A stretch of DNA of 7,868 nucleotides from Chloroflexi bacterium RBG_16_70_13 (GCA_001795245.1 MGOD01000118.1:20885-28752); one strand, 5' to 3'; positions 1 to 6,109 are shown, counted from the first letter of the stretch. Notes: a model not told the origin generated them from the sequence alone. Translations and numbers: made by a program.

Positions 1-1045
1 GGGTGGGCACGTCCATCTGGCTGAGGCTGAAGCGGAGGAGCAGCACTGTGACCGCCAGCGGCAGCGTCGGCATGAGCGGCACGAGGATCAGCAGCAGGTT
101 GGACGGCAGGTGGGTGAAGACCATCGTGTTCACGAGCCCGATCCGGGCCGCGATCCGCGACGCGGACAGCGACGACACCGCCGCCAGGAGGTTCGCCCCA
201 AAGAAGATCCCGCCGAGGACCGCGGGCTCGACGCCGAACTTGAGGTGGAACCAGTAGGCCATCAGGCTCTGGGGGATGAAGCCGCCGGCGAAGCTGTCGA
301 TCGCGAAGAGCGCCGAGAGTCGGGCCACGATCCCCTTCGAGCGCCCGAGGCCGAGGCGGCGCGCGATCCCATCATCGGCCGCCTGTGCCGGCGGCGCCTC
401 GACGCCGGGGCCGACCCGGCTGAAGGCGGCGACCATCGCCAGCCCCACGACCGCGTAGCCCACGACGATCGCCCGGTAGGCGTCCACCGGTGCGAGGCCG
501 GCCCCCAGCAGCGCCTGGCCGAGCGTGCCCGCGCCGAGCGCTCCGAACGCGGTCGCGACGTACCCCGCGAGGTTGTACCAGGCGAAGGTCGGCGTCCGGC
601 GCGCATCGGGCGTCGTCTGGCTGAGGGCCGCCTGCTCGACGGCAAGGAACGGCCCCACCTCGTTGCCGGTCGGGCTGATGACCCCGATCGTCGCGGCCAG
701 GATCAGCAGCGGGACCCAGCTCGTGGCGGCGAAGACGACCCCCGCCACGACCATGAGGACCGCGCCGGCGACGAGGACCCGCCGCCGCCCGATGCGGTCG
801 GCCTGCGTCGTGAGCCAGAGCGAGATCAGGGTGTCGCCGACGAGCGTCAGGGTCAGGATCGTTCCGATCGTCAGGGCATCGAGGCCGAGGGCGTCGAGGT
901 ACAGGACGAGGACGACCGCCAGGAAGCCGTAGCCGAACATCCGGAGGACCCGGGTCAGGAACAGGAGCCGCCCGTCACGGTCGAGGCCGCGAAGGCTGGC
1001 GACCAGCCCCGTGTCGATCGATGGCCGGCGGTCGGTCGGCTGCAC
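1..1045 (-). CDS. MFS transporter, C-terminus cut by the window edge
   Basis: Major facilitator superfamily inner-membrane transporter; the substrate cannot be told. The visible 348 residues contain about ten hydrophobic segments, starting near residue 28. The loop 2-3 signature of the superfamily is clear (DRIGRRR, residues 83-89), and a hydrophilic linker at about 211-238 separates the two six-helix halves. The second half ends at the edge inside a conserved SQMDVPT stretch (342-348), so the last two or so helices lie outside. The start is GTG at 1045: an in-frame TAG lies 12 nt upstream with no start codon between, and the next possible starts fall inside the first helix. There is no Shine-Dalgarno, but a TAGACT hexamer sits 6 nt upstream, suggesting a leaderless mRNA. 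It is divergent from the small His-rich gene and not part of the folate operon. Family assignment is firm; a drug-efflux role is possible but unproven. Confidence 0.9.
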   Translation of the reverse strand, partial: MQPTDRRPSIDTGLVASLRGLDRDGRLLFLTRVLRMFGYGFLAVVLVLYLDALGLDALTIGTILTLTLVGDTLISLWLTTQADRIGRRRVLVAGAVLMVVAGVVFAATSWVPLLILAATIGVISPTGNEVGPFLAVEQAALSQTTPDARRTPTFAWYNLAGYVATAFGALGAGTLGQALLGAGLAPVDAYRAIVVGYAVVGLAMVAAFSRVGPGVEAPPAQAADDGIARRLGLGRSKGIVARLSALFAIDSFAGGFIPQSLMAYWFHLKFGVEPAVLGGIFFGANLLAAVSSLSASRIAARIGLVNTMVFTHLPSNLLLILVPLMPTLPLAVTVLLLRFSLSQMDVPT

Positions 1046-1057
1046 GAGTTGAGTCTA
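1046..1057 (-). promoter_or_regulatory. Candidate leaderless promoter (-10) of the MFS gene
   Basis: On the minus strand a TAGACT hexamer (1057 to 1052) fits the TANNNT -10 pattern and is followed by only 6 nt before the GTG start at 1045. Transcription would therefore begin at or next to the start codon. No good -35 is seen 16-18 nt upstream, and no ribosome-binding site precedes the GTG, which fits leaderless expression. It overlaps the candidate promoter of the divergent gene. Confidence 0.45.
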
Positions 1058-1088
1058 CGGGCGCGGCGTGTACGATCCGGGCCGGAGG
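1049..1088 (+). promoter_or_regulatory. Candidate promoter and RBS of the His-rich small gene
   Basis: A TTGAGT -35-like hexamer (1049-1054), a 16-nt spacer and a TACGAT -10-like hexamer (1071-1076) precede the plus-strand gene. GGAGG follows at 1084-1088, 12 nt before the ATG at 1101, slightly longer than ideal spacing. The -35 overlaps the -10 of the opposing MFS gene, so the two promoters may exclude one another. Match quality is moderate. Confidence 0.4.
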
Positions 1089-1100
1089 TAGCCGACCCCG

Positions 1101-1322
1101 ATGACCAGCACCAGCCACGATTCCCACGCCAGCGATGCCATGGCCGGCCCGCACGGCGCGGGCGACCACGGCGAGGACCACGGCCACGATGACCACGCCC
1201 ACGGGGACGGCGAGCCGCTCGGCCCGGTTGACGCCCTTGCCTGGGGCGCCGGGACCCTGGGCATCGGCGCCGGGCTCGTCGTCGCGCTCGTGATGGCGGC
1301 CAGCACGGGCTGGCTCGGCTGA
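1101..1322 (+). CDS. Small His/Asp-rich single-span membrane protein
   Basis: A 73-residue protein I do not recognise. The first 38 residues are hydrophilic, with eight histidines (6, 9, 18, 23, 27, 29, 32, 34) interleaved with Asp, Glu and Gly. A single hydrophobic segment follows at about 46-68, ending in WLG. Such a tail is typical of metal-binding segments (Zn, Ni, Co or Cu), but the metal and purpose are inference. That it is a real gene is supported by almost exclusively G/C third positions, a GGAGG upstream, a promoter-like pair and placement in the gap between the divergent MFS gene and the convergent AdoHcyase-like gene. It is not CbtB-like in layout: there the His cluster follows the membrane helix, here it precedes it. 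It could be a metal-buffering accessory protein or a small subunit of a membrane complex. It is the only plus-strand gene here. Confidence 0.7.
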   Translation: MTSTSHDSHASDAMAGPHGAGDHGEDHGHDDHAHGDGEPLGPVDALAWGAGTLGIGAGLVVALVMAASTGWLG

Positions 1323-1328
1323 CGGCTC

Positions 1329-1347
1329 GCCTGACCGCCGCTCAGGC
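1329..1347. terminator. Possible bidirectional terminator between convergent genes
   Basis: A perfect 6-bp inverted repeat (GCCTGA / TCAGGC) with a 7-nt loop lies between the stop of the plus-strand small gene (1322) and the stop of the minus-strand AdoHcyase-like gene (1342-1344), overlapping the latter. Position suits termination from both sides. There is no T-tract on either strand and the stem is short, so this is a weak call. Confidence 0.3.
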
Positions 1348-2508
1348 TCGCGTCGCCGGCCGGATTCTCGCCAGCTCGACGTAGGCCCGGGCGACCCACT
1401 CGTCGATCCGCCGCGGCACCGGCACGACGCAGGAGTCGCGCCCGACCTCGCCGTTGGCGACAGCCTCGAGACAGCGGGCCTGGAGGCTGAAGCCGAGGTC
1501 CATCGATTCGATCGAGTTGCCGAGCGGCCGCGGGCCGGCAAGGTTGACCATGTGGCCGTCGGTCAAGAGGTGGATCGCGCGCCCGTCGCGCATCCGGAAG
1601 GTCGAGATGCCCGCGTCGGTCGGCCCGAAGGTGGCCACCGAGCGATCGGCCGCCATCCCGGGCACGTCGATCTCGACCGGCAGGTGCCCGGCATTGATGA
1701 GGATCGCCCCGTCCGGGAGGATCGCCAGGTCGCGGGCGGTCACGACGTCGCGCGCCGCCGTGACCGTGATGACGATGTCGGCCGCCGACAGCGCCTCGTC
1801 GCGATCCGGGACCATGAAGCCGTCCCACATCGCCTCCATGCGGAGGACGGGATCGACCTCGATCACGCTCACGAAGGCGTGAGCGCGCTGGAAGCTGAGG
1901 GCGACGCCCTTGCCGACGCTGCCGTAGCCGAAGACGACGACCCGGCGCCCGTTCGTCGCCATGTTCGTGATCCGCAGGAACGACTCGACCGTGCTCTGGC
2001 CGACGGCGTGACGGTTCTCCGCGAACTGCTTGATCGGGCTGTCGTTGATGACGAGGATCGGGAGGTCGAGGCGCTCGCGCAACGGCGTGAGCCGGATCCG
2101 GCCGCTCGTGGTCTCCTCGGTGCCGCCCCGGAGCCGCGCGTCCGGCCGCTCCAGCCAGCGGGCGTACATGTCGCCACCGTTGTCGAGGATGAGGTCCGGG
2201 GCGGCGTCGAGGATCGCGTCGATGTGGCCGTTCCGGACCGCCTCGTCCTGGGTCGGCCCGCCGATCGCCTCCACCCCGTGGGCGTTGAGGTAGGCGACCG
2301 ACTCGGGCTGGGTCGTGTTGAGGTTGCCGGTCGAGAGGACCCTCGCGCCGCCGCGGCGCAGCGTCAGGAGCAGGGCCACGGTCTTGGGCTCGAGGTGGAT
2401 CCCGGTTCCGATCGTGAGGCCGGCGAACGGTCGCGTCCGGTCGAACTCCTCCGCGATCGTGGCCAGGAGGCGGCACTGGCCGCCGACCCATTCGATGCGG
2501 GACGTCAC
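1342..2508 (-). CDS. Divergent S-adenosylhomocysteine hydrolase-like NAD protein
   Basis: A 388-residue member of the AdoHcyase superfamily. Classical enzymes split S-adenosylhomocysteine to adenosine and homocysteine through a bound NAD. The Rossmann motif is intact (GYGSVG, 194-199). Also visible are a motif-1 histidine (H38, the human His55 position), ILDNGGD (107-113), EETTSG (131-136), NDSPIK with K160 (human Lys186), N165 (Asn191) and GHLPVEID with H275 (His301). Changed positions: Thr57 to Glu40, Glu59 to Lys42, Asp190 to Glu164. The MGHPSFVMSNSF adenosine clamp is replaced by a segment around 326-340, and the C-terminal Lys/Tyr tail that completes the partner's NAD site is absent. It is shorter than the usual 430-470 residues. 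GTG at 2508 is the only start in this frame after the fhs stop, 22 nt downstream of it; longer versions run inside fhs. Last gene of the folate operon. It may be a true hydrolase or act on another nucleoside thioether. Confidence 0.8.
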   Translation of the reverse strand: MTSRIEWVGGQCRLLATIAEEFDRTRPFAGLTIGTGIHLEPKTVALLLTLRRGGARVLSTGNLNTTQPESVAYLNAHGVEAIGGPTQDEAVRNGHIDAILDAAPDLILDNGGDMYARWLERPDARLRGGTEETTSGRIRLTPLRERLDLPILVINDSPIKQFAENRHAVGQSTVESFLRITNMATNGRRVVVFGYGSVGKGVALSFQRAHAFVSVIEVDPVLRMEAMWDGFMVPDRDEALSAADIVITVTAARDVVTARDLAILPDGAILINAGHLPVEIDVPGMAADRSVATFGPTDAGISTFRMRDGRAIHLLTDGHMVNLAGPRPLGNSIESMDLGFSLQARCLEAVANGEVGRDSCVVPVPRRIDEWVARAYVELARIRPATRA

Positions 2509-2530
2509 GTCGGGGATCTCGAGCCGGGCA

Positions 2531-4237
2531 CTAGAACAGGCCGACGATCTCGCCGCTGGCGTCGATGTCGATGTTCTCGCCGCCCGGCCGGGAGGGCAGG
2601 CCCGGCATCGTCCGCATCTCGCCCGCGAGCGGGGTGATGAAGCCGGCGCCGGCCGACAGCCGGATCTCCCGAATCGGCAGCCGGAAGCCACTCGGCCGGC
2701 CCTTCAGCGAGGCGTCGTGGCTCAGCGAGTACTGGGTCTTTGCCATGCAGATCGGGAGGTGCCCGAACCCGAGCGCCTCGTACTGCCGGAGCGCCTTCGC
2801 CGCGGCGGGCAGGTAGTCCACCCCATTCGCCCCGTAGACCTTCGTCGCGATGGCCTCGATCTTTTCGGTCAGCGGTGCGTCATCCGGGTAGAGGAGCTGG
2901 AAGTTCGGCGCGCCCTCTTCGGCCGCCGCCCAGACCGCGGCCGCGAGGTCCGTCGCCCCGGCCCCGCCCTCGGCCCAGTGGTTGGCCAGGACGGCGTCCC
3001 GGGCGCCGGCCTCGGTCGCCACCCGCCGGACGGCCTCGACCTCGGCTTTCGTGTCCGTCGGGAAGGCGTTGATGGCCACGACGACCGGCACGTTGAAGAG
3101 GCTGACGTTCTCGATCTGCTTGGCGAGGTTCTGCGCACCGCGCGCGACGGCCTCGACGTTCTCCTGTTGGAGAGCCGGATCAAGGGGCTTGCCGGCAACG
3201 ATCCGGCCGACCCCGCCGTGCATCTTCAAGGCCCGGATCGTGGCCACCACGACCGCCGCGTCCGGCCGGAGCCCCGAGGCCCGGCACTTGATGTCGAAGA
3301 ACTTCTCGGCGCCCATGTCGGCCCCGAAGCCGGCCTCCGTGCAGACGATCTCGTTCGTCGCCAGGGCGATCCGGTCGGCCAGGACGGAGTTGTTGCCGTG
3401 GGCGATGTTGGCGAAGGGCCCGCAGTGGACGAAGGCCGGGCCGCCCTCGAGCGTCTGGAGGAGGTTCGGCTTGATCGCATCGGTCAAGAGGGCCGTCATC
3501 GCCCCGGCGACCTTGAGGTCCTCGGCGGTGATCGCCGCGCCGTCGCGGGTCGTGGCCAGGACGACCCGCCCGAGCCGGACTCGCAGGTCCCCGAGGTCGC
3601 TCGCCAGGGCCAGCACGGCCATGACCTCGGACGCGACGGTGATCACGAACTCGGTCTCGCGCGGGTAACCGTTCTCGCGGCCGCCGAGGCCCACGACGAC
3701 CTTCCGGAGGGCCCGATCGCTGATGTCGACCGCGCGCGGCCAGAGGACGTTGAGGGCATCGATGCCCAGGGTGTTGCCGTGGTGGATGTGGTTGTCGACG
3801 AACGCCGCGGCGAGGTTGTGGGCCGCTCCGATGGCGTGGACGTCGCCCGTCAGGTGGAGGTTGAAGTCCTCCATCGGGATGACCTGGGAGTAGCCGCCCC
3901 CGGCGGCGCCGCCCTTGATCCCGAAGACCGGGCCGAGGCTCGGCTGGCGGATGCAGACCGCCGCATCGTGCCCGATCCGGTTCAGGCCCTGGGCGAGCCC
4001 CACGGTCGTCGTGCTCTTGCCCTCGCCAAGCGGGGTCGGGGTGATGGCGGTGACGACGACGTACCTGCCCCGAGGACGCTCGGCCTCCAGTCGCTCGATC
4101 GCGGCGAGGCCGATCTTCGCCTTCGTGAAGCCATACGGTTCGACTTCATCGTCGCGCAGGCCGAGGTCGCGGGCGACCTCGAGGATTGGCCGGGGGGTGG
4201 CCGCGCGGGCGATCTCCAGGTCTGATGGCAGGCTCAT
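2531..4237 (-). CDS. fhs: Formate-tetrahydrofolate ligase
   Basis: ATP-dependent ligase (10-formyl-THF synthetase) that joins formate to tetrahydrofolate, giving 10-formyl-THF in the cytoplasm. At 568 residues it is full length (family about 555-560). It shows the ATP-binding loop TPTPLGEGKST (66-76), the family signature GIKGGAAGGGY (106-116) and the second signature VASEVMAVLAL (201-211), plus conserved downstream stretches such as the NHIHHGN segment (149-155). The C-terminus ends in GEIVGLF, as in typical members. ATG at 4237 is supported by GAGGA ending 5 nt upstream. It lies 39 nt after folD and 22 nt before the AdoHcyase-like gene in one minus-strand operon. It supplies the entry step from formate, or runs in reverse to release formate and ATP. 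No key residue appears altered. Confidence 0.98.
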   Translation of the reverse strand: MSLPSDLEIARAATPRPILEVARDLGLRDDEVEPYGFTKAKIGLAAIERLEAERPRGRYVVVTAITPTPLGEGKSTTTVGLAQGLNRIGHDAAVCIRQPSLGPVFGIKGGAAGGGYSQVIPMEDFNLHLTGDVHAIGAAHNLAAAFVDNHIHHGNTLGIDALNVLWPRAVDISDRALRKVVVGLGGRENGYPRETEFVITVASEVMAVLALASDLGDLRVRLGRVVLATTRDGAAITAEDLKVAGAMTALLTDAIKPNLLQTLEGGPAFVHCGPFANIAHGNNSVLADRIALATNEIVCTEAGFGADMGAEKFFDIKCRASGLRPDAAVVVATIRALKMHGGVGRIVAGKPLDPALQQENVEAVARGAQNLAKQIENVSLFNVPVVVAINAFPTDTKAEVEAVRRVATEAGARDAVLANHWAEGGAGATDLAAAVWAAAEEGAPNFQLLYPDDAPLTEKIEAIATKVYGANGVDYLPAAAKALRQYEALGFGHLPICMAKTQYSLSHDASLKGRPSGFRLPIREIRLSAGAGFITPLAGEMRTMPGLPSRPGGENIDIDASGEIVGLF

Positions 4238-4276
4238 CGGGGTCCTCGGGCGGTGATGGGTTTGCGACGGCGCCGG

Positions 4277-5191
4277 CTACGAGGCGCCGCCGACGCCGGG
4301 AGCTGCGGTGCGCTCGACGGCCTGGCGCTGAGCGGCCCGGACGACGTGGGCGAGGAGGAGGGCGTTGGTCAGCGGCCCGACGCCGCCGGGGACGGGCGTG
4401 ATCGCGGCCGCGACCTCGCGGGCCGACTCGAAGTCGACGTCACCGACGATGCGACCGTCGACGACATTGATCCCGACGTCGATGACGACGGCTCCGGGCT
4501 TGAGCATGGCGCCGGTGATCAGGCCGGGTCGGCCGGCCGCCGCGATGACGATGTCCGCCCGCCGGGTGTGGGCGGCGAGATCGCGGGTCTTCGTGTGGCA
4601 GACCGTGACCGTCGCGCCGCCCTTCACGAGCATGAAGGCCACGGGCATCCCCACGACCGGGGATCGGCCGATGACCACGGCCTCGGCGCCGGGGATGGTG
4701 ACGCCGGAATGCTCGAGCATCTCGAGCGCCGCGTGGGCGGTGGCCGGGACAAAGCCCTCGTAGCCGAGTCGCAGGAGGCCGGCATTGAGCGGGTGGATCC
4801 CGTCGATGTCCTTCAACGGGTCGATGGCATCGACGACGACGCGAAGGCCGATCCCCGGGGGGAGCGGCATCTGGACGATGATCCCGGAGACGGACGAATC
4901 TGCATTGAGGCGGTGGAGCGCCGCGGTCAGCTGTGCCGACTGGGCGGCGGAATCGTCGCCGGGCACGTCGACGAACTGGCTCTCGATCCCGACCGCGGCG
5001 CAGGCCTTCAGGATCCGCTCGAGATAGACCATCGACGGGGCGCTCCGGCCGCAGACGACCACGGCCAGTCCGGGCGGCCGGCCGTGGGCCCCCGCGAACT
5101 CGGCGACGTCCGACGCGACCCGAGCGCGGATCTCCGCGGCGATCGGGGCGCCTTCGAGGAGCCGGGCGCTGGGGCTGGCCTGCACCGTCAC
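4277..5191 (-). CDS. folD: FolD-type methylene-THF dehydrogenase lacking the catalytic Lys
   Basis: FolD normally oxidises 5,10-methylene-THF to methenyl-THF with NAD(P) and then hydrolyses that to 10-formyl-THF. This 304-residue protein has the full fold: GIIVQMPLP (103-111, with the conserved Gln107), DPLKDIDGIHP (124-134, with Asp130), the dinucleotide-binding GRSPVVGMP (175-183), and PVPGGVGP (266-273). Two family motifs are broken. In YxxxK the tyrosine is present (Tyr56) but the lysine is Ile60 in an ungapped alignment (YLERILKAC), and the usual PCTPxG is PATAHA (149-154). The second signature also varies (GPLTN for GPMT). The missing lysine is the one needed for cyclohydrolase activity in bifunctional enzymes, so this is probably a dehydrogenase only. 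The GTG start at 5191 overlaps the fchA stop as GTGA; an upstream in-frame start at 5254 would lie within fchA and adds unconserved residues. Confidence 0.95.
   Translation of the reverse strand: MTVQASPSARLLEGAPIAAEIRARVASDVAEFAGAHGRPPGLAVVVCGRSAPSMVYLERILKACAAVGIESQFVDVPGDDSAAQSAQLTAALHRLNADSSVSGIIVQMPLPPGIGLRVVVDAIDPLKDIDGIHPLNAGLLRLGYEGFVPATAHAALEMLEHSGVTIPGAEAVVIGRSPVVGMPVAFMLVKGGATVTVCHTKTRDLAAHTRRADIVIAAAGRPGLITGAMLKPGAVVIDVGINVVDGRIVGDVDFESAREVAAAITPVPGGVGPLTNALLLAHVVRAAQRQAVERTAAPGVGGAS
5188..5191 (-). promoter_or_regulatory. GTGA stop-start overlap coupling fchA and folD
   Basis: On the minus strand the folD GTG (5191-5189) shares two bases with the fchA TGA (5190-5188). No Shine-Dalgarno is visible before the GTG. 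Reinitiation by ribosomes finishing fchA is the likely way folD is translated, which would keep the two proteins in step. Confidence 0.7.
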
Positions 5192-5856
5192 GCGACCGGC
5201 ACGACCGGAGGCCGGGACTCGCCGCTCGCGACCACGTCGTGGGTCGTGGAACACAACCCGCTGATCTGGCCGAGGAGCTCATCGAGGCGTGCGCTCGTCG
5301 CCTCGGCCCAGGTCGGGTCGCCGATCGCGGGCAGATTGACTCGAACGTTCGCCGCGGCTCCCTCGGCGGCGGCTTCGGCAAGGAGAGCGGCGACGTGCAG
5401 ATCCGATGAGGCGTTGACGTTGCAGCGTGCGGCCAGCAGCTCCGCCGCGGTGACGACGTCGAGGCATGCCTCGACACATCGCAACGGGACCTCGGCCGCG
5501 ACCCGGGCCGCGTCGCGGATTGCCGCGGCGCGCATCTCCTGCTCTTCCCCCGTGTCGCGGGGCAGCTTCATCGCTGCGGAGAAGGCGCCGTACGCCGCCG
5601 CATCCTCGTCGGCGATGCGCAGGAGGCGATCCGTGAGCTCGATCCCGGCGGCCTTCGCCCGCGCGTGGACCTCCGCGTGCATGGCGTACCTCGGCCGACC
5701 CTCGGACAGCGAGGCGACCATCGCCACGAGCCCGGCCGCCAGGCTGGCCGCGACGGCCGAGGCGCTGCCGCCCCCTGGGACGGGGGCCGCGGAGGCGAGC
5801 CGATCAACGAATGCGCCGAGGGTCAGGTCCCGGAATCTGGTGGGATCGTCCTGCAC
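5188..5856 (-). CDS. fchA: Methenyl-THF cyclohydrolase, FchA/FTCD-C family
   Basis: A 222-residue, mostly helical protein of the cyclodeaminase/cyclohydrolase family (FTCD C-terminal domain, FchA). It interconverts 5,10-methenyl-THF and 10-formyl-THF, or acts as a formimino-THF cyclodeaminase. Visible family features are the N-terminal glycine loop PVPGGGS (25-31), helices with AGLVAMVASL (41-50), the conserved NASSD ending in Asp152 (148-152) and NVRVNL (170-175). Length is slightly above the usual 205-215. The GTG at 5856 is chosen because a TACAAT -10 hexamer sits 7 nt upstream and because the residues before it are low-complexity and unconserved. It is the first gene of the operon and overlaps folD by 4 nt. 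The folD and fhs neighbours favour the cyclohydrolase role over histidine degradation, since no formiminotransferase or hut gene is seen. Confidence 0.9.
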   Translation of the reverse strand: MQDDPTRFRDLTLGAFVDRLASAAPVPGGGSASAVAASLAAGLVAMVASLSEGRPRYAMHAEVHARAKAAGIELTDRLLRIADEDAAAYGAFSAAMKLPRDTGEEQEMRAAAIRDAARVAAEVPLRCVEACLDVVTAAELLAARCNVNASSDLHVAALLAEAAAEGAAANVRVNLPAIGDPTWAEATSARLDELLGQISGLCSTTHDVVASGESRPPVVPVA

Positions 5857-5869
5857 GTCGTCGATTGTA
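5857..5869 (-). promoter_or_regulatory. Candidate leaderless promoter of the folate operon (-10)
   Basis: A TACAAT hexamer (minus strand, 5869 to 5864), one base from the TATAAT consensus, stands out in a GC-rich spacer. Only 7 nt separate it from the fchA GTG at 5856, so transcription should start at the start codon. There is no Shine-Dalgarno. The hexamer at -35 spacing (CCCGCC) does not resemble TTGACA. Confidence 0.6.
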
Positions 5870-5971
5870 GGCGCGCGAACCGGTGCGGCGGGTGGGCCGG
5901 ATGACCCGGGCCGATGCGGAAACCGGCCCTCGATGTGCGGGGCTGCCATCGGGGCCCGGGCCTGGATGGTC

Positions 5972-6010
5972 GGCGGGGTGGGCGCGGTACCGGCCGCAAC
6001 CCACCCCGCC
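5972..6010. repeat. Strong 11-bp inverted repeat (hairpin)
   Basis: GGCGGGGTGGG (5972-5982) pairs perfectly with CCCACCCCGCC (6000-6010). Inside the 17-nt loop a further GCGG/CCGC pairing (5984-5987 with 5994-5997) closes a 6-nt apex. It begins 100 nt past the DUF6504-like stop and ends about 100 nt before the fchA promoter in the direction of transcription. No T-tract follows on the minus strand. It may be a U-tract-less terminator or an operator or structural element. Confidence 0.6.
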
Positions 6011-6021
6011 TCCATCACGTT

Positions 6022-6047
6022 CCGGCGAGGGGAGGAGCCATCGCCGG
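6022..6047. repeat. 7-bp inverted repeat with purine-rich loop
   Basis: CCGGCGA (6022-6028) pairs with TCGCCGG (6041-6047) around a 12-nt loop that reads GGGGAGGAGCCA on the plus strand. It lies 63 nt past the DUF6504-like stop and next to the stronger hairpin, so the two may form a tandem terminator. No T-tract is present. Confidence 0.4.
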
Positions 6048-6109
6048 TGGGCACCGCCCGACCCGGCGGGAAAGTCCGGGACCGGGCCTGGAAATTCGGT
6101 CAGTCGGCC

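Larger units (their letters stand above)
1342..5869 (-). other. Putative folate one-carbon operon
   Basis: Four co-directional genes (fchA, folD, fhs, AdoHcyase-like) follow one promoter-like site with spacings of -4, 39 and 22 nt and no evident internal promoter. The first three carry out consecutive steps between formate and methylene-THF. The fourth may belong to methyl-group metabolism. Confidence 0.75.
5857..6109. other. Spacer between DUF6504-like gene and fchA
   Basis: 253 bp without a supported gene. It contains the fchA -10 element at its left end, a perfect 11-bp inverted repeat (5972-6010), a 7-bp inverted repeat (6022-6047) and a 10-bp palindrome GGCCCGGGCC (5953-5962). Reading frames across it are low-complexity, rich in Pro/Gly/Ala, and show no family motif. 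Confidence 0.6.

Noticed and set aside
110..1192. 360-residue plus-strand open frame opposite the MFS gene
   Set aside because: Charged low-complexity translation with no motif; the opposite strand shows clear MFS helices and signature. It would also overlap the His-rich gene.
1101..1322. CbtB-type cobalt transporter subunit
   Set aside because: CbtB has the His motif after its membrane helix and no CbtA-like gene is nearby; here the His cluster is N-terminal.
1055..2491. 478-residue second minus-strand frame within the AdoHcyase-like gene
   Set aside because: Arg/Pro/Gly-rich shadow frame; the frame with NAD-binding and AdoHcyase motifs is the real one.
2509..2691. Longer AdoHcyase-like start at 2691
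   Set aside because: The added residues are Ser/Arg/Ala-rich sequence read out of frame from the 3' end of fhs.
2315..4225. 636-residue plus-strand open frame opposite fhs
   Set aside because: It is an antisense shadow created by the high GC content: composition is Arg/Gly/Asp-rich without motifs, while the minus strand encodes an unmistakable Fhs.
5192..5254. Longer folD start at 5254
   Set aside because: It would lie inside fchA and adds 21 basic residues not seen in FolD; the GTG at 5191 forms the GTGA overlap.
5857..6054. Longer fchA start near 6054 adding 66 residues
   Set aside because: The extension is low-complexity Pro/Ala/Arg sequence spanning two strong hairpins, unlike FchA N-termini, and the TACAAT -10 immediately before GTG 5856 supports the short form.
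5857..6109. Tetrahydrofolate or SAM/SAH riboswitch ahead of the folate operon
   Set aside because: The operon transcript appears to start at the fchA start codon, leaving no leader, and no riboswitch consensus is recognisable in the hairpins.
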